This document shows positions 45,823 to 55,268 of a stretch of 64,000 nt of DNA, in pieces (positions within the stretch are counted from its first letter, which is position 1; each line of letters begins with the position of its first letter). The notes under the pieces are model-generated. The model saw only the letters and a list, made by a program, of their open reading frames with translations. It ran no database searches and was not told the origin of the DNA. The stretch is from Hoeflea sp. IMCC20628. GTDB taxonomy: Bacteria > Pseudomonadota > Alphaproteobacteria > Rhizobiales > Rhizobiaceae. Location: NCBI RefSeq assembly GCF_001011155.1, contig NZ_CP011479.1:2746501-2810500 (forward strand), in the 5' to 3' direction. A program made the translations under genes and the position numbers.

Positions 45823-46968
45823 CTAGTAGCCCTTCTGGACGCGACCGAATTCCTTCGACCATTCAGCTTCGTTGCCATTCCAGTATCCCGGATCGGCGAA
45901 TGTCAGGCCGGCGAGTGTGCCGGTGGCGTCAAATGCCGGGAGTTTCGGGATCTTGGCGCCGAGATCGACCTTGGTCGGATCGAGCGCAGGCGGATAGCTC
46001 TGGCCTTCGGCCACCGCAATCGAGGTGTCCTTGTCGAGCATGAAGTTGAGCAGTTCTTCGCAGGCTGCCATCGGGCTGCCCTTGAGCACGAACAGGCATT
46101 CCTGCCAGCCAAAGCTGCTCGGCGGATCGTAATAGCCGATATCGTGGCCCTGCTCCTGCAGCGCATAGATGCGGCCGGACCAGCCTTCGGTGACATAGAT
46201 CTCTTCCTCTGCCATGAGGCTCATCAGTTCGGCACCCGAAGCCCAGTATTTGAGTGCCAGATCGCGGTGCTTGCGCACGGCATCCCAGGCGGCGTCGAGA
46301 TCCTGGATGTCGTTGGGATCCTGTCCGGTCTGCAGTGCGGCGTACCACATCCGGGTGCGCCAGTCGCTCCAGCCGCCGATCTTGCCCTTGTACTTCTCGT
46401 CGATGAGGATCTTGGCGCCCTTTTCCTTCATTTCCTCGTCGCTGATGTGCTTGCGATTGTAGGCAAGTCCGGTGGTGCCGTAATCGTAAGGCGCAGCGCT
46501 GAGGCTGTCGGGGGTGATCGACTTGAAGGCGTTCATCAGCGCCGGCATGACATTGGCCATGTTCGGAATATTGGCGACATTGAGTTCGCTGGTCAGATCG
46601 AAGCTGTGGTAGCGGGCGTAATCGAACACGCCGGAAAGGTGAGCGATGTTGTATTCGCCCGGCTGGCTGGCACGCACCAGAGCGAGATATTCGTCGCCGC
46701 CGGGGAAAGTGCCGTCGATGACCTTGATGCCGGTCTTTTCGGTATAGGGATCGAAAGCGTGCTTGCGGAAGGCTTCCGATACAACACCGCCCCAGCCGTC
46801 AAAACGGACCTGGGTCACATCGCCGGCTGCCAGCGCCTGACGGGCGAAAGGCATCTGCAGGCCATAGGCAGCGCCGGCTGCGCCGAGAAGGCCGAAAAAA
46901 CAGCGGCGGCTGATGTCGCCATTCTGGAACCGCTCGCGCAGCCGCTCATAACGTTTGGTATCATCCAT
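45823..46968 (-). CDS. ABC transporter substrate-binding protein, PotD/PotF-like, Tat-exported
   Basis: A 381-residue periplasmic binding protein of the spermidine/putrescine class. The N terminus has a 20-residue leader, then SRRCFFGLLGAAGAAYGL, a twin-arginine signal ending near ARQALAAG. GDEYLALVRASQPGEYNIAHLSG and PYDYGTTGLAYNRKHI are typical PotD/PotF segments. Tat export of a polyamine-type binding protein is not unusual in this order. It is third in the ABC gene set, after the two permeases. Ligand not predictable in detail. Confidence 0.9.
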   Translation of the reverse strand: MDDTKRYERLRERFQNGDISRRCFFGLLGAAGAAYGLQMPFARQALAAGDVTQVRFDGWGGVVSEAFRKHAFDPYTEKTGIKVIDGTFPGGDEYLALVRASQPGEYNIAHLSGVFDYARYHSFDLTSELNVANIPNMANVMPALMNAFKSITPDSLSAAPYDYGTTGLAYNRKHISDEEMKEKGAKILIDEKYKGKIGGWSDWRTRMWYAALQTGQDPNDIQDLDAAWDAVRKHRDLALKYWASGAELMSLMAEEEIYVTEGWSGRIYALQEQGHDIGYYDPPSSFGWQECLFVLKGSPMAACEELLNFMLDKDTSIAVAEGQSYPPALDPTKVDLGAKIPKLPAFDATGTLAGLTFADPGYWNGNEAEWSKEFGRVQKGY

Positions 46969-47005
46969 GTGTGTTCTCCATCTTGGTTTGTGGACCTTGG
47001 GCGGT

Positions 47006-47791
47006 TCATGCGCCGCTTTTTGTTGCGAGTATTCGAGCCACGGCTACCCCGATAAGCGGCAGCCCGACCGTCAACACGATAATGACCGTGCCGAGAGCGT
47101 TGATCTCGGGCGAGATCGAATTGCGAAGCATCGAGAAGATCTGTGTCGGGACGGTTTCGATACCGCCCGGCTTCCAGAACAGTGTCCCGGTGATATCGTC
47201 GAAGCTGATGGTGAAGGCGAACAACCCGCCCGCTGCCACCGCCGGCATCAGCAGCGGCAATGTGACGGAAAAGAAAGTCTGCATTGGTGAGGCACCAAGG
47301 CTGAGTGCTGCCTCCTCGACATCGCGTCGAATGCTGACCAGCCGCGCCTGCACCACGAGAATGACAAAGGGCAGCGTGAAAATGACGTGGCCCGCCAGCA
47401 GCAGCGTAAAACTCTTGCCGATATTGAGAAAATTAAGAAACAGCAGCAGCGCTACCGCCAGCACCACTTCGGGCACCAGGATCGGCGCGATCAGCAGGGT
47501 GGTGATCAGGTTGCGGCCGGGGATCTTGTAACGCACCAGCGCCAGGCTTGCGAGCACGCCGAGCACGGTCGAGATGGTGGCGGTCATCAATCCGAGCACG
47601 ATCGAGGTGCGGAAGGCGCGCAGGATGGCGTCATTGTTCCACAGCGCCTCGAACCAGCGGGTCGACAGGCCGGTCATCGGAAAGCTGCCAAACTGGTTGG
47701 CGTTGAACGACAACAGCACCACCACCACGATCGGCAGGAACATGAACAGATAGACCAGGATCGTGTAGGTGCGGATCAGACGCCAACCCAT
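47006..47791 (-). CDS. ABC transporter permease, PotC-like
   Basis: A 261-residue inner-membrane permease with about six transmembrane helices. The EAA-loop motif is RRDVEEAALSLGASPMQTFFSVTLP, and the start RTYTILVYLFMFLPIVVVVLLSFN is typical of PotC/PotI. It abuts the upstream permease (1-base overlap) and lies 37 bases ahead of the binding-protein gene. Confidence 0.92.
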   Translation of the reverse strand: MGWRLIRTYTILVYLFMFLPIVVVVLLSFNANQFGSFPMTGLSTRWFEALWNNDAILRAFRTSIVLGLMTATISTVLGVLASLALVRYKIPGRNLITTLLIAPILVPEVVLAVALLLFLNFLNIGKSFTLLLAGHVIFTLPFVILVVQARLVSIRRDVEEAALSLGASPMQTFFSVTLPLLMPAVAAGGLFAFTISFDDITGTLFWKPGGIETVPTQIFSMLRNSISPEINALGTVIIVLTVGLPLIGVAVARILATKSGA

Positions 47792-48657
47792 CAGCCAAGC
47801 CCCTTTGCCAGTTGCGCCATGCCGAGATAGCGGTTGTAGATCAACACCAGAACTCCGAGCACGACCAGCAAGAGCAGCGACAGCGCCGAGCCGAGCGGCC
47901 AGTTGAGCTGCCGGATGATGGCCTCGTAGACGAGATTGGCAAACATCGCATCACGCGGCCCGCCGAGGATCACAGGCGTGATGTAAGTGCCAGCGGACAA
48001 CACGAAACACAGCAGCCCGCCAGCCGCCAGTCCGGGCAGCGACAGCGGCAGCGTCACCTGCAAAAAGCCCTGCCAGCGGGTTGCCCCCAGCGATGACGCG
48101 GCGTCTTCCAGATTGGTGTCGATACCGTCGAGGCTCACGAAGATATTGAGCACCATGAACGGCAGCAGGAAATGCACCAGGCCAAGGATGACTGTTGTCT
48201 GATTGTAGAGCATCTGGATCGGCTCATCGATGATGCCCACATAGATCATCGCCGAGTTGAGCGCTCCGGAGACACCGAGAATGTTGATCCAGCTCATGGT
48301 GCGGATGATGTAGCTGATCCAGAAGGGCAGCATCAAAAGCAGCAGCAGGATCATCTTGTTTCCCTTGGAGCGGGAGATGAAATAGGCCGCCGGGTAGCCG
48401 AGCAAAGCGCATGCGATGGTGGTTATGGCGGCAATCTTGAGTGTGTTGAGCAAAATGTCGCGATAAAACCGGTCGGTCAGCGCTTCAGTCCAGTTGTCGA
48501 GAAAGAAACCCGGCGTGTCTGCGCCGGCAGCACTTTTGAGCCAGAACGAGTAGACAACGATAAACATCAACGGCACGATCAGCAGCAAGCCGATGGCCGT
48601 AAGCGCTGGCGCCAGCAGAATCCACGGCTGCCGCGCCTCGCGTTGTTCGATACTCAT
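47791..48657 (-). CDS. ABC transporter permease, PotB-like
   Basis: A 288-residue inner-membrane permease with about six transmembrane helices; the EAA motif is NLEDAASSLGATRWQGFLQVTLPLS. The ATG at 48657 follows AAGGAG; the frame stays open far upstream across the LysR gene on the other strand, but only the 288-residue part is permease. It is first in the ABC transporter set and divergent from the LysR gene. Confidence 0.92.
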   Translation of the reverse strand: MSIEQREARQPWILLAPALTAIGLLLIVPLMFIVVYSFWLKSAAGADTPGFFLDNWTEALTDRFYRDILLNTLKIAAITTIACALLGYPAAYFISRSKGNKMILLLLLMLPFWISYIIRTMSWINILGVSGALNSAMIYVGIIDEPIQMLYNQTTVILGLVHFLLPFMVLNIFVSLDGIDTNLEDAASSLGATRWQGFLQVTLPLSLPGLAAGGLLCFVLSAGTYITPVILGGPRDAMFANLVYEAIIRQLNWPLGSALSLLLLVVLGVLVLIYNRYLGMAQLAKGLG

Positions 48658-48731
48658 ATTCCCCGCGCTCCTTGGCGCTTTTTTTATTACCCCCATGATG
48701 CGGAGAGATCGCGCATTGATCAAATAGATAA

Positions 48732-48743
48732 TTGAAATTGCAA
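48732..48743. promoter_or_regulatory. Candidate LysR operator in the divergent promoter
   Basis: TTG, six bases, CAA forms an inverted repeat overlapping the perfect palindrome ATTGCAAT (48737-48744), in a 108-base AT-rich gap between the divergent permease and LysR genes. LysR regulators commonly bind such short inverted repeats next to their own gene. Confidence 0.35.
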
Positions 48744-48765
48744 TCATAGATGATATCAATAATGA

Positions 48766-49725
48766 ATGAACAGCCTGACACCCCCCGAGCGGCTGGCCCG
48801 CGACCTCGACTGGAATTTGCTGCGCACATTCCTTGTGCTCGCCAATGCCAGCTCGGTAACCGACGCCGCCGAGCGGCTGAGCCTGAAGCAACCGACTGTT
48901 TCCAGCGCGCTGAAACGGCTTGAAAATCGACTCGGCAAGCGCTTGATAAACCGAAAGCCGGGCCGTTTCGAGCTCACCGCTGCCGGTAGGCTTCTCTATG
49001 ATGAAGCCATCGACATCCACGGCGCGATCTTGCGGCTCGGCACCGTTATCGCCGATGTCGAGGACGAAGTCAGCGGTCATGTCCGCATCGTCATGGCGAG
49101 CCACGTCGTCAGCCCGCTGTTTGACGCAACCTTGAACCAGTTCCATTCAGACCACCCCCGCGCGACTTTGTCGATCGAGGCGATGGCCAGCAGGAGCGCC
49201 TTGTCCGCCGTGGCCGCGCGCCGCGCCTCGCTGGCGATCTGCCTGGTCAGGGAGAAGAGCCCGCAGCTCGAGTACCGGCATTTGTTTCGCGAGCATTTTG
49301 GCCTGTTTTGCGGCCCCACCCATCCGCTTTATGGCCGTGAGGGCGTCACCACTGCCGATCTCGCCGGCCACTCGTCGGTGAGTTTCGTCACCGACCAGAT
49401 GGACGACGCGCTGAGGCCGGTGGCGGAAATGCGCGCCGCGGCGCAACTTGACGCCCGCATTGTCGGCACATCACCCAACCTTGAGGAAGTGCGGCGTATG
49501 ATCATTGCCGGCCTCGGCATCGGTCCGCTGCCGTTGCATGTGGTGCGCGAGGATGTGGAGCGGGGAAGGCTCTGGCGGCTGCCGCCCTATGAAGCACCAC
49601 CAGCAATTGATGTACATGTGGTGTGGAACCCTCACGCCAAACAGAACCGCGCCGAGGCCGCCATGCTCACCGGCCTGATCAGCCTGATCGAGAGCACGCC
49701 CATGGAGCGCCGAATCTACAGTTGA
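48766..49725 (+). CDS. LysR-family transcriptional regulator
   Basis: A 319-residue LysR regulator. The N-terminal winged HTH is LLRTFLVLANASSVTDAAERLSLKQPTVSSALKRLE, followed by the linker helix and a periplasmic-binding-fold effector domain (HVRIVMASHVVSPLF; MIIAGLGIGPLPLHVV). It is transcribed away from the polyamine-type ABC genes with 108 bases between the start codons, so it probably controls that importer and perhaps the catabolic genes beyond it. Confidence 0.92.
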   Translation: MNSLTPPERLARDLDWNLLRTFLVLANASSVTDAAERLSLKQPTVSSALKRLENRLGKRLINRKPGRFELTAAGRLLYDEAIDIHGAILRLGTVIADVEDEVSGHVRIVMASHVVSPLFDATLNQFHSDHPRATLSIEAMASRSALSAVAARRASLAICLVREKSPQLEYRHLFREHFGLFCGPTHPLYGREGVTTADLAGHSSVSFVTDQMDDALRPVAEMRAAAQLDARIVGTSPNLEEVRRMIIAGLGIGPLPLHVVREDVERGRLWRLPPYEAPPAIDVHVVWNPHAKQNRAEAAMLTGLISLIESTPMERRIYS

Positions 49726-50109
49726 GTCACACCGTCTCTGGCAGCCAGAACGGCGGGCGATGTCACATCCAACAGCCTGTCGGGTGACCTTGCAATGCCG
49801 CCAAATCCTGTGAACCCGTGACATTGAAAACCGTCATGCGGACGACGGTCCCGCCTCAACGAAAGTCTTAACCGGCTGTCGCGGCGACGCTGGAAGAACC
49901 AAATAATTGCCGGTACTAATTCACAGTATTGGCCCGTCTTTTGCTGCCCACGGCCCGAATACCGAAACATGAAGAAGTGTATACTGCGAGATCAAGCCTG
50001 TAAGAACTCGTGGATCCAATTCATCCTAATTTCATCCCCAACTTATAGTTAGGTAAGAATAAATACCGACAACAGACCTAACACCTGCTTGTGAAAACGA
50101 AAGCCAAGG
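49726..50109. other. Intergenic region between LysR and PilZ genes
   Basis: About 385 bases without a convincing gene. The last 100 bases before the PilZ gene are AT-rich and probably hold its promoter. No RNA gene or clear repeat is seen. Confidence 0.5.
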
Positions 50110-50559
50110 ATGCAACCGCAAAAGCCAGATAAAAACGCCGTCAATTACCTGACCCGCATCGCCCGCGAGGATGGAAATCGACGTCAGTTTGAGCGCCGCG
50201 ACTGCCATATCAATGCCGGGGTGATGTTTTCCAACAAAGGCGTACGGGGCCTGGTGCTGGGCAAGGTCAAGCTGCTCAATGTTTCCGAAGGCGGCGCCTT
50301 TGTTCACGTCAACAAAGCGGAGATCCCGCAGCATTTCGTGATCTATTTCGGCGAGTTTCAGTATCACATTGCCTGCGTCACCATCGCCATGACGCCAAAG
50401 GGCCGCGGTGTGAGCTTTCTCAAAGAGCAGCCGACGGAATTCATCGACATCCTCGGCCGCATCAGCGATCCCAACGAATTCATCGGCAGGATCCGGCCAA
50501 CCATGTACGGCTTGCCGGAGCTTCCGACCATTCCACAAAAATACGTTCGCCAGAAATAG
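50110..50559 (+). CDS. PilZ-domain protein
   Basis: A 149-residue cytoplasmic protein with the PilZ c-di-GMP signature: RRQFERR (RxxxR) followed by NVSEGG ((D/N)xSxxG) and a beta-barrel-like remainder (HFVIYFGEFQYHIACVTIAM). It is a paralogue of the protein at 7348-7728, sharing the NYLTR lead, RRDC, NVSEGG and PTEFID. Compared with that copy it has about 20 extra C-terminal residues. Isolated gene, so its target process is unknown. Confidence 0.82.
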   Translation: MQPQKPDKNAVNYLTRIAREDGNRRQFERRDCHINAGVMFSNKGVRGLVLGKVKLLNVSEGGAFVHVNKAEIPQHFVIYFGEFQYHIACVTIAMTPKGRGVSFLKEQPTEFIDILGRISDPNEFIGRIRPTMYGLPELPTIPQKYVRQK

Positions 50560-50809
50560 AACGAAGACGCTTGGCCGCCAGGCCCATCGTGGCCGCGTGA
50601 CCGATGTGGTGACGAACAAACGCAAGGGGCTACTGCAGCCCTAGGTCCCAAGGGGCGATGCTCCTCAAACCAATTTGGCTTATCAATACCCTCTCAGGCG
50701 GCGAAACTTATCGCGCGCCCTCGAGAGTCTGCCGGTCTCAAAGCCCAGCCCGCTCAATAGAACAGCCGCTTCAACGACCGCTTCCATCGCCGGGCTGGTG
50801 CGGTGCGCC

Positions 50810-53569
50810 CTACCCCTGCTCCACCCGGACTGCTGCAAATTTGAACTCGGGTATCTTCCCGTAGGGGTCGAGCGCCGGGTTGGTCAGTACATTGGCGGCG
50901 GCCTCGACAAAGGCGAAGGGAACAAACACCATGTCCTCCGAGACTGCCCGGTCCGCCCTGGCCATCAGCGAGATCGTGCCGCGCCGCGTGGTCAACCGCA
51001 CATGCCCGCCCGGCTCGACGCCGAGTTTGCGCAGCGTGGCGGGATGGAGCGAGCAATTGGCCTCCGGTTCCACCGCATCAAGCACCACCGAGCGGCGTGT
51101 CATCGACCCGGTATGCCAGTGTTCAAGCTGCCTGCCTGTGGTCAGGATCATCGGATAGTCCGCATCCGGCAGCTCCGCGGGCGCGATGATGCTGGCCGGC
51201 GTGAACTTCGCCCGCCCGCCGTCGCGCGGAAAGCCTGAACCAAAGACAATAACCTGGCCGGGGTCCTGTGGCGAAAGCGACGGATAGGTGACGGCTCCTT
51301 CGTGCTCCAACCGGTCCCAGGTGATGTTGTCGAGGGACTTCATCCCCGATTTCATCTCGGCAAATACTTCGCGCGGGTGGCTGTAGGTCCAGCCCAGACC
51401 AAGCCGATTGGCCAGCGCCATGGTGATCGCCCAATCCTCGCGCGCCTCGCCCGGAGGGGCAACAGCGGCGCGGCCCATCTGCACCTGCCGGTTGGTGTTC
51501 GTCACCGTCCCGTTCTTCTCGTAAAAGGCAGCGGCAGGCAGGATCACGTCAGCGTAATTCGCGGTCTCGGTCAGGAAGATGTCCTGCACGACGAGGGTGT
51601 CGAGCTTGGCCAGCGCCTCGCGGGCATGGTTCAAATCGGGATCCGACATCGCCGGATTTTCGCCAAGGATATACATGCCCTTGATCTGTCCGGCGTGAAC
51701 CGCATCGAGGATCTCGGTGACCGTAAGACCCTTCTCGTTCGAAAAGTCGTCCGAACCCCACAATGTCGAGAAATGCTCTCTGATACTGTCGTCGGTGACT
51801 GTCTGGTAATCAGGCAGAAACATCGGGATCAGGCCCGCGTCCGAGGCCCCCTGCACGTTGTTCTGGCCGCGAAGCGGGTGCAGCCCGGTGCCCGGACGAC
51901 CGACATGGCCGCACATCAATGCCAGCGAGATCAGGCACCGCGAATTGTCGGTTCCGTGGATGTGCTGGGACACGCCCATTCCCCAGAAGATCATGCCGGA
52001 CTTCGCTGTGGCGAAGTCGCGCGCCACCTGTCTCAGCGTCGCGGCAGGAACGCCGCAAAATGCTTCCATTTTTTCTGGCGGGAAGTTCGCAAGATGCGCC
52101 TTTTGCGCCTCCCAGTTTTCGGTGTAGGCTTCGATATATTGCCTGTCGTAGAGCTCCTCCTCGACGATCGTGTGCATGATCGCATTGAGCATCGACACGT
52201 CGGCGCCGGCGCGGAACTTCAGCATCGAGGTGGCAAACCGGCTCAGTCCGACACCGCGCGGATCCATGACGATGAGCTTTCCGCCGCGCTTGGTGAACTG
52301 CTTGAAATAGGTCGCGGCAACGGGATGGTTTTCCACTGGATTGCAGCCGATGAGGATCACCACGTCGGCGTTCGCAACCTCGTTGAAGCTCGCCGTCACG
52401 GCTCCACTGCCGACATTTTCCAGCAGTGCTGCAACCGACGAGGCATGGCAGAGCCGGGTGCAGTGGTCGACATTGTTGTGACCAAAGCCCTGCCTGATGA
52501 GCTTCTGGAAGAGATAGGCTTCCTCATTGGAGCATTTTGCCGAGCCGAAACCGGCGACGGTTCCGCCGCCATGTTTGTCGGTCAGTGCCTTCCAGCCATT
52601 GGCGGCCTTATCAAGGGCTTCATCCCATGTCGCTTCGCGGAAGAATTCCTGCCAGTTGGCAGGATCCACGTTCAGCCCCTTGGCCGGCGCGTCGTCGCGC
52701 CGGATCAACGGCTTGGTCAACCGGTGCGAATGGTGGATGTAGTCGAAACCGAACCGGCCCTTGACGCAGAGCCGGCCCTCGTTTGCCGGACCGTTGATGC
52801 CCTCGACATATTTGACCTTACCGTCCTTGACCTTCAGCGAAACCTGGCAGCCGACACCACAAAACGGGCAGACCGAAGTGACTTCGGTGTCGATATCGGC
52901 GCGGTCGCCGAGCTGATCTGCATTGACGACGGTTGCCGGCATCAGCGCGCCGGTAGGACAGGCCTGTACGCATTCACCACAGGCGACGCAGGTCGAGTCA
53001 CCCATCGGATCGTCCATGTCGAACACGGGGTAAGCCTGATGCCCGCGGCCGGCCATGCCGATCACGTCGTTGACCTGGACGTCACGGCAGGCGCGAACGC
53101 AGAGCCCGCACTGGATGCAGGCATCGAGATTGACGCGCATTGCAACATGGCTGTCATCGAGCAGCGGAAAGTGGTCGGGTTCAAGTTTTGGAAACCGGCT
53201 GGACTGAACATCATTGGCAGCCGCCATGTCCCAAAAATGCGCCGAAGCGTCATGGGCCTTTGATTGCTCCGGCTGATCGGTCAGGAGAAGCTCCATGACC
53301 AGCTGGCGCGACTTTTTTGCACGATCGCTGCTGGTCTTGACGACCATGTCGTTCGATGGTTGCCGGCAGCAGGAGGCCGCCAGCACACGCTCGCCGTCAA
53401 TCTCGACAACGCAGGACCGGCAATTCCCGTCGGGGCGATAGCCCGTCTGGTCCTTGTGGCAGAGATAGGGGATATTGGTGCCATGACGCTTGGCCACTTC
53501 CCACAGCGTTTCGCCGGGGGCTGCCGAGACTTCCTGGCCGTCCAGGGTGAAGCGAATTTGCTCGGTCAC
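50810..53569 (-). CDS. fdsA: NAD-dependent formate dehydrogenase alpha subunit (FdsA-like, molybdenum)
   Basis: A 919-residue bis-MGD enzyme oxidising formate to CO2. Domain order: N-terminal [2Fe-2S] domain (CHKDQTGYRPDGNC, CVV, ASCC), a further cluster segment, two ferredoxin-like [4Fe-4S] sites (CIQCGLCVRAC, CVACGECVQAC), another [4Fe-4S] (CPFCGVGC) and the molybdopterin domain. The Mo-ligating cysteine is C374 next to H375 in HCTRLCHASS. It starts at GTG 53569 with GAGGAG ahead. It lies one base downstream of the fused gamma-beta gene. No fdhD or fdsD follows it. Confidence 0.92.
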   Translation of the reverse strand: MTEQIRFTLDGQEVSAAPGETLWEVAKRHGTNIPYLCHKDQTGYRPDGNCRSCVVEIDGERVLAASCCRQPSNDMVVKTSSDRAKKSRQLVMELLLTDQPEQSKAHDASAHFWDMAAANDVQSSRFPKLEPDHFPLLDDSHVAMRVNLDACIQCGLCVRACRDVQVNDVIGMAGRGHQAYPVFDMDDPMGDSTCVACGECVQACPTGALMPATVVNADQLGDRADIDTEVTSVCPFCGVGCQVSLKVKDGKVKYVEGINGPANEGRLCVKGRFGFDYIHHSHRLTKPLIRRDDAPAKGLNVDPANWQEFFREATWDEALDKAANGWKALTDKHGGGTVAGFGSAKCSNEEAYLFQKLIRQGFGHNNVDHCTRLCHASSVAALLENVGSGAVTASFNEVANADVVILIGCNPVENHPVAATYFKQFTKRGGKLIVMDPRGVGLSRFATSMLKFRAGADVSMLNAIMHTIVEEELYDRQYIEAYTENWEAQKAHLANFPPEKMEAFCGVPAATLRQVARDFATAKSGMIFWGMGVSQHIHGTDNSRCLISLALMCGHVGRPGTGLHPLRGQNNVQGASDAGLIPMFLPDYQTVTDDSIREHFSTLWGSDDFSNEKGLTVTEILDAVHAGQIKGMYILGENPAMSDPDLNHAREALAKLDTLVVQDIFLTETANYADVILPAAAFYEKNGTVTNTNRQVQMGRAAVAPPGEAREDWAITMALANRLGLGWTYSHPREVFAEMKSGMKSLDNITWDRLEHEGAVTYPSLSPQDPGQVIVFGSGFPRDGGRAKFTPASIIAPAELPDADYPMILTTGRQLEHWHTGSMTRRSVVLDAVEPEANCSLHPATLRKLGVEPGGHVRLTTRRGTISLMARADRAVSEDMVFVPFAFVEAAANVLTNPALDPYGKIPEFKFAAVRVEQG

Positions 53570-53570
53570 G

Positions 53571-55268
53571 TCAGATCTCCTCGGGGAAATGTTTGATCGT
53601 CAGGCGGATCGGATTGGGCGCCGCCTGCCCTAACCCGCAGATCGAGGCATCGGTCATCACACCGCAGAGTTCTTCCAGAAGCCCCGTATCCCATTTTGGC
53701 GCCTGCATCAGCTTCACCGCCTTCTCGCAACCGACCCTGCATGGCGTACACTGGCCACAGCTTTCGCTTTCGAAAAACCGCAGCATGTTCAGCGCTGCCA
53801 GTCTGACGCTGTCCTTGTCAGACAGAACCACCACGGCCGCCGAGCCGATAAAAGTGTCATGCGCCTGTAGCGTATCGAAATCGAGCGGCACATCATTGAG
53901 CGACGCAGGCAGCAGTCCCGAGGAAGGGCCGCCCGGCTGATAGGCCTTGAATTCGTGTCCCGGCACCATCCCGCCACAAGATTCAATGATATCCATTATG
54001 GTCGAACCGGCAGGCAAGAGGTGGACGCCGGGGTGAGCCACACGGCCCGAAACCGAGTAGGAGCGGAGGCCTTTTCTGCCATTCTTCTCAATGGAAGAAA
54101 GGATGTGCGGCCCTTCACGGCAGATACGCGTGATCCAGTGCAGCGTCTCGACATTGTGCACCAGCGTGGGCCGGCCGAAAATGCCCACAGCCGCCACATA
54201 GGGCGGGCGCAGGCGCGGGATGCCGCGCTTGCCTTCAATGCTCTCGATCATCGCGCTTTCTTCGCCGCATATATAGGCGCCGGCGCCGCGGCGGAGTTCG
54301 ATATAGCCAGGCGCGACGATCCCTGCCGCTTCCAGCGCTTCGATTTCTTTGCGCAGGATATGCAGGACTGCCGGGTATTCATCACGCATGTAAATAAAGC
54401 AGCGCTCAGCCTCGACCGCCCAGGCGGCGATCAACATGCCTTCGAGCTTCAGGTGGGGGGTGCGCTCGAGATAGTGACGGTCCTTGAATGTGCCGGGCTC
54501 CCCCTCATCGCCGTTGACCGCGAGATAGCGCGGCCCGGGATTGGCGCGAACAAAACCCCATTTGCGGCCTGACGGAAACCCGGCTCCACCAAGACCGCGC
54601 AATCCAGACGACAGGACCAACTCCTGAACTTCTTCCCAGTTGCCGGATCTGCGCAATTCGGCGAGCTTGGCATAGCCGCCTGTCGCCCGATAAGCAGCCA
54701 GATCCTCATAGTCAGGAATTTCGGCGTGGAAATGATCGTCCGCCAACACCATGTCGACCTTTTCGGGCGTCGCATGATCGATGTGACGGTGGCCGATTTC
54801 CAGCACCGGCGCGGTGTCGCAACGACCCATGCAGGGGGCGCGCAAGACACGGACCTTGTTCGGATCGTGCCCGGCTTTCAGGGCGGCAAGCAGGGCTTCG
54901 GAACCGGCCATTTCGCACGACAGCGAGTCGCAGACCCGGATCGTCAGGTCGGGTGGCGGCGTTTCGTTCTCCCTGACCGGATCAAAATGCGCATAGAAAG
55001 TTGCGACTTCCCAGATTTCCGCCATTCCGGTGCGCAGCTCTTCGGCAAGCGCCCGCAGATGACGAGCAGACAGATGGCCATAGGCGTCCTGGATGAGATG
55101 CAGGTATTCGATCAGAAGATCACGGCGGTGTGGTCCCTCGCCCAGAAGCGCCTTTACCTCCGCCCAAGCCTGATCTTCAAGCTGGCGCCCCTTTGGAGTT
55201 CTGCGGCCACGCCCACCGCCTGATTTCCAAATGCCGTCCGTTCGTTTCACATCCACGTCAGCGTTCAT
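53571..55268 (-). CDS. Fused formate dehydrogenase gamma-beta subunit (FdsG-FdsB, NuoE-NuoF-like)
   Basis: A 565-residue fusion. Residues about 25-170 are NuoE/FdsG-like with a [2Fe-2S] site (CDSLSCEMAG and APCMGRCDTAP). Residues about 190-565 are NuoF/FdsB-like: GLRGLGGAGFPSGRKW (NADH), NGDEGEPGTFKDR (FMN) and ESCGQCTPCRVGCEK ([4Fe-4S]). This unit passes electrons from the alpha subunit to NAD+. In many bacteria fdsG and fdsB are separate genes. About 55 bases of AT-rich sequence precede the start. Confidence 0.9.
   Translation of the reverse strand: MNADVDVKRTDGIWKSGGGRGRRTPKGRQLEDQAWAEVKALLGEGPHRRDLLIEYLHLIQDAYGHLSARHLRALAEELRTGMAEIWEVATFYAHFDPVRENETPPPDLTIRVCDSLSCEMAGSEALLAALKAGHDPNKVRVLRAPCMGRCDTAPVLEIGHRHIDHATPEKVDMVLADDHFHAEIPDYEDLAAYRATGGYAKLAELRRSGNWEEVQELVLSSGLRGLGGAGFPSGRKWGFVRANPGPRYLAVNGDEGEPGTFKDRHYLERTPHLKLEGMLIAAWAVEAERCFIYMRDEYPAVLHILRKEIEALEAAGIVAPGYIELRRGAGAYICGEESAMIESIEGKRGIPRLRPPYVAAVGIFGRPTLVHNVETLHWITRICREGPHILSSIEKNGRKGLRSYSVSGRVAHPGVHLLPAGSTIMDIIESCGGMVPGHEFKAYQPGGPSSGLLPASLNDVPLDFDTLQAHDTFIGSAAVVVLSDKDSVRLAALNMLRFFESESCGQCTPCRVGCEKAVKLMQAPKWDTGLLEELCGVMTDASICGLGQAAPNPIRLTIKHFPEEI

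Noticed and set aside
48658-49146. A 163-residue N-terminal extension of the PotB-like permease
   Set aside because: It lies antisense to the LysR gene; the ATG at 48657 has AAGGAG and starts normal permease sequence.
50745-50798. An eight-base inverted repeat (CCAGCCCG/CGGGCTGG) downstream of fdsA as a terminator
   Set aside because: The loop is about 38 bases and no T-tract follows, so it is not convincing.
51302-53263. A 653-codon open frame on the plus strand opposite fdsA
   Set aside because: It is the antisense of a gene with clear iron-sulfur and Mo-cofactor motifs, lacks any protein motif of its own and reflects high GC.
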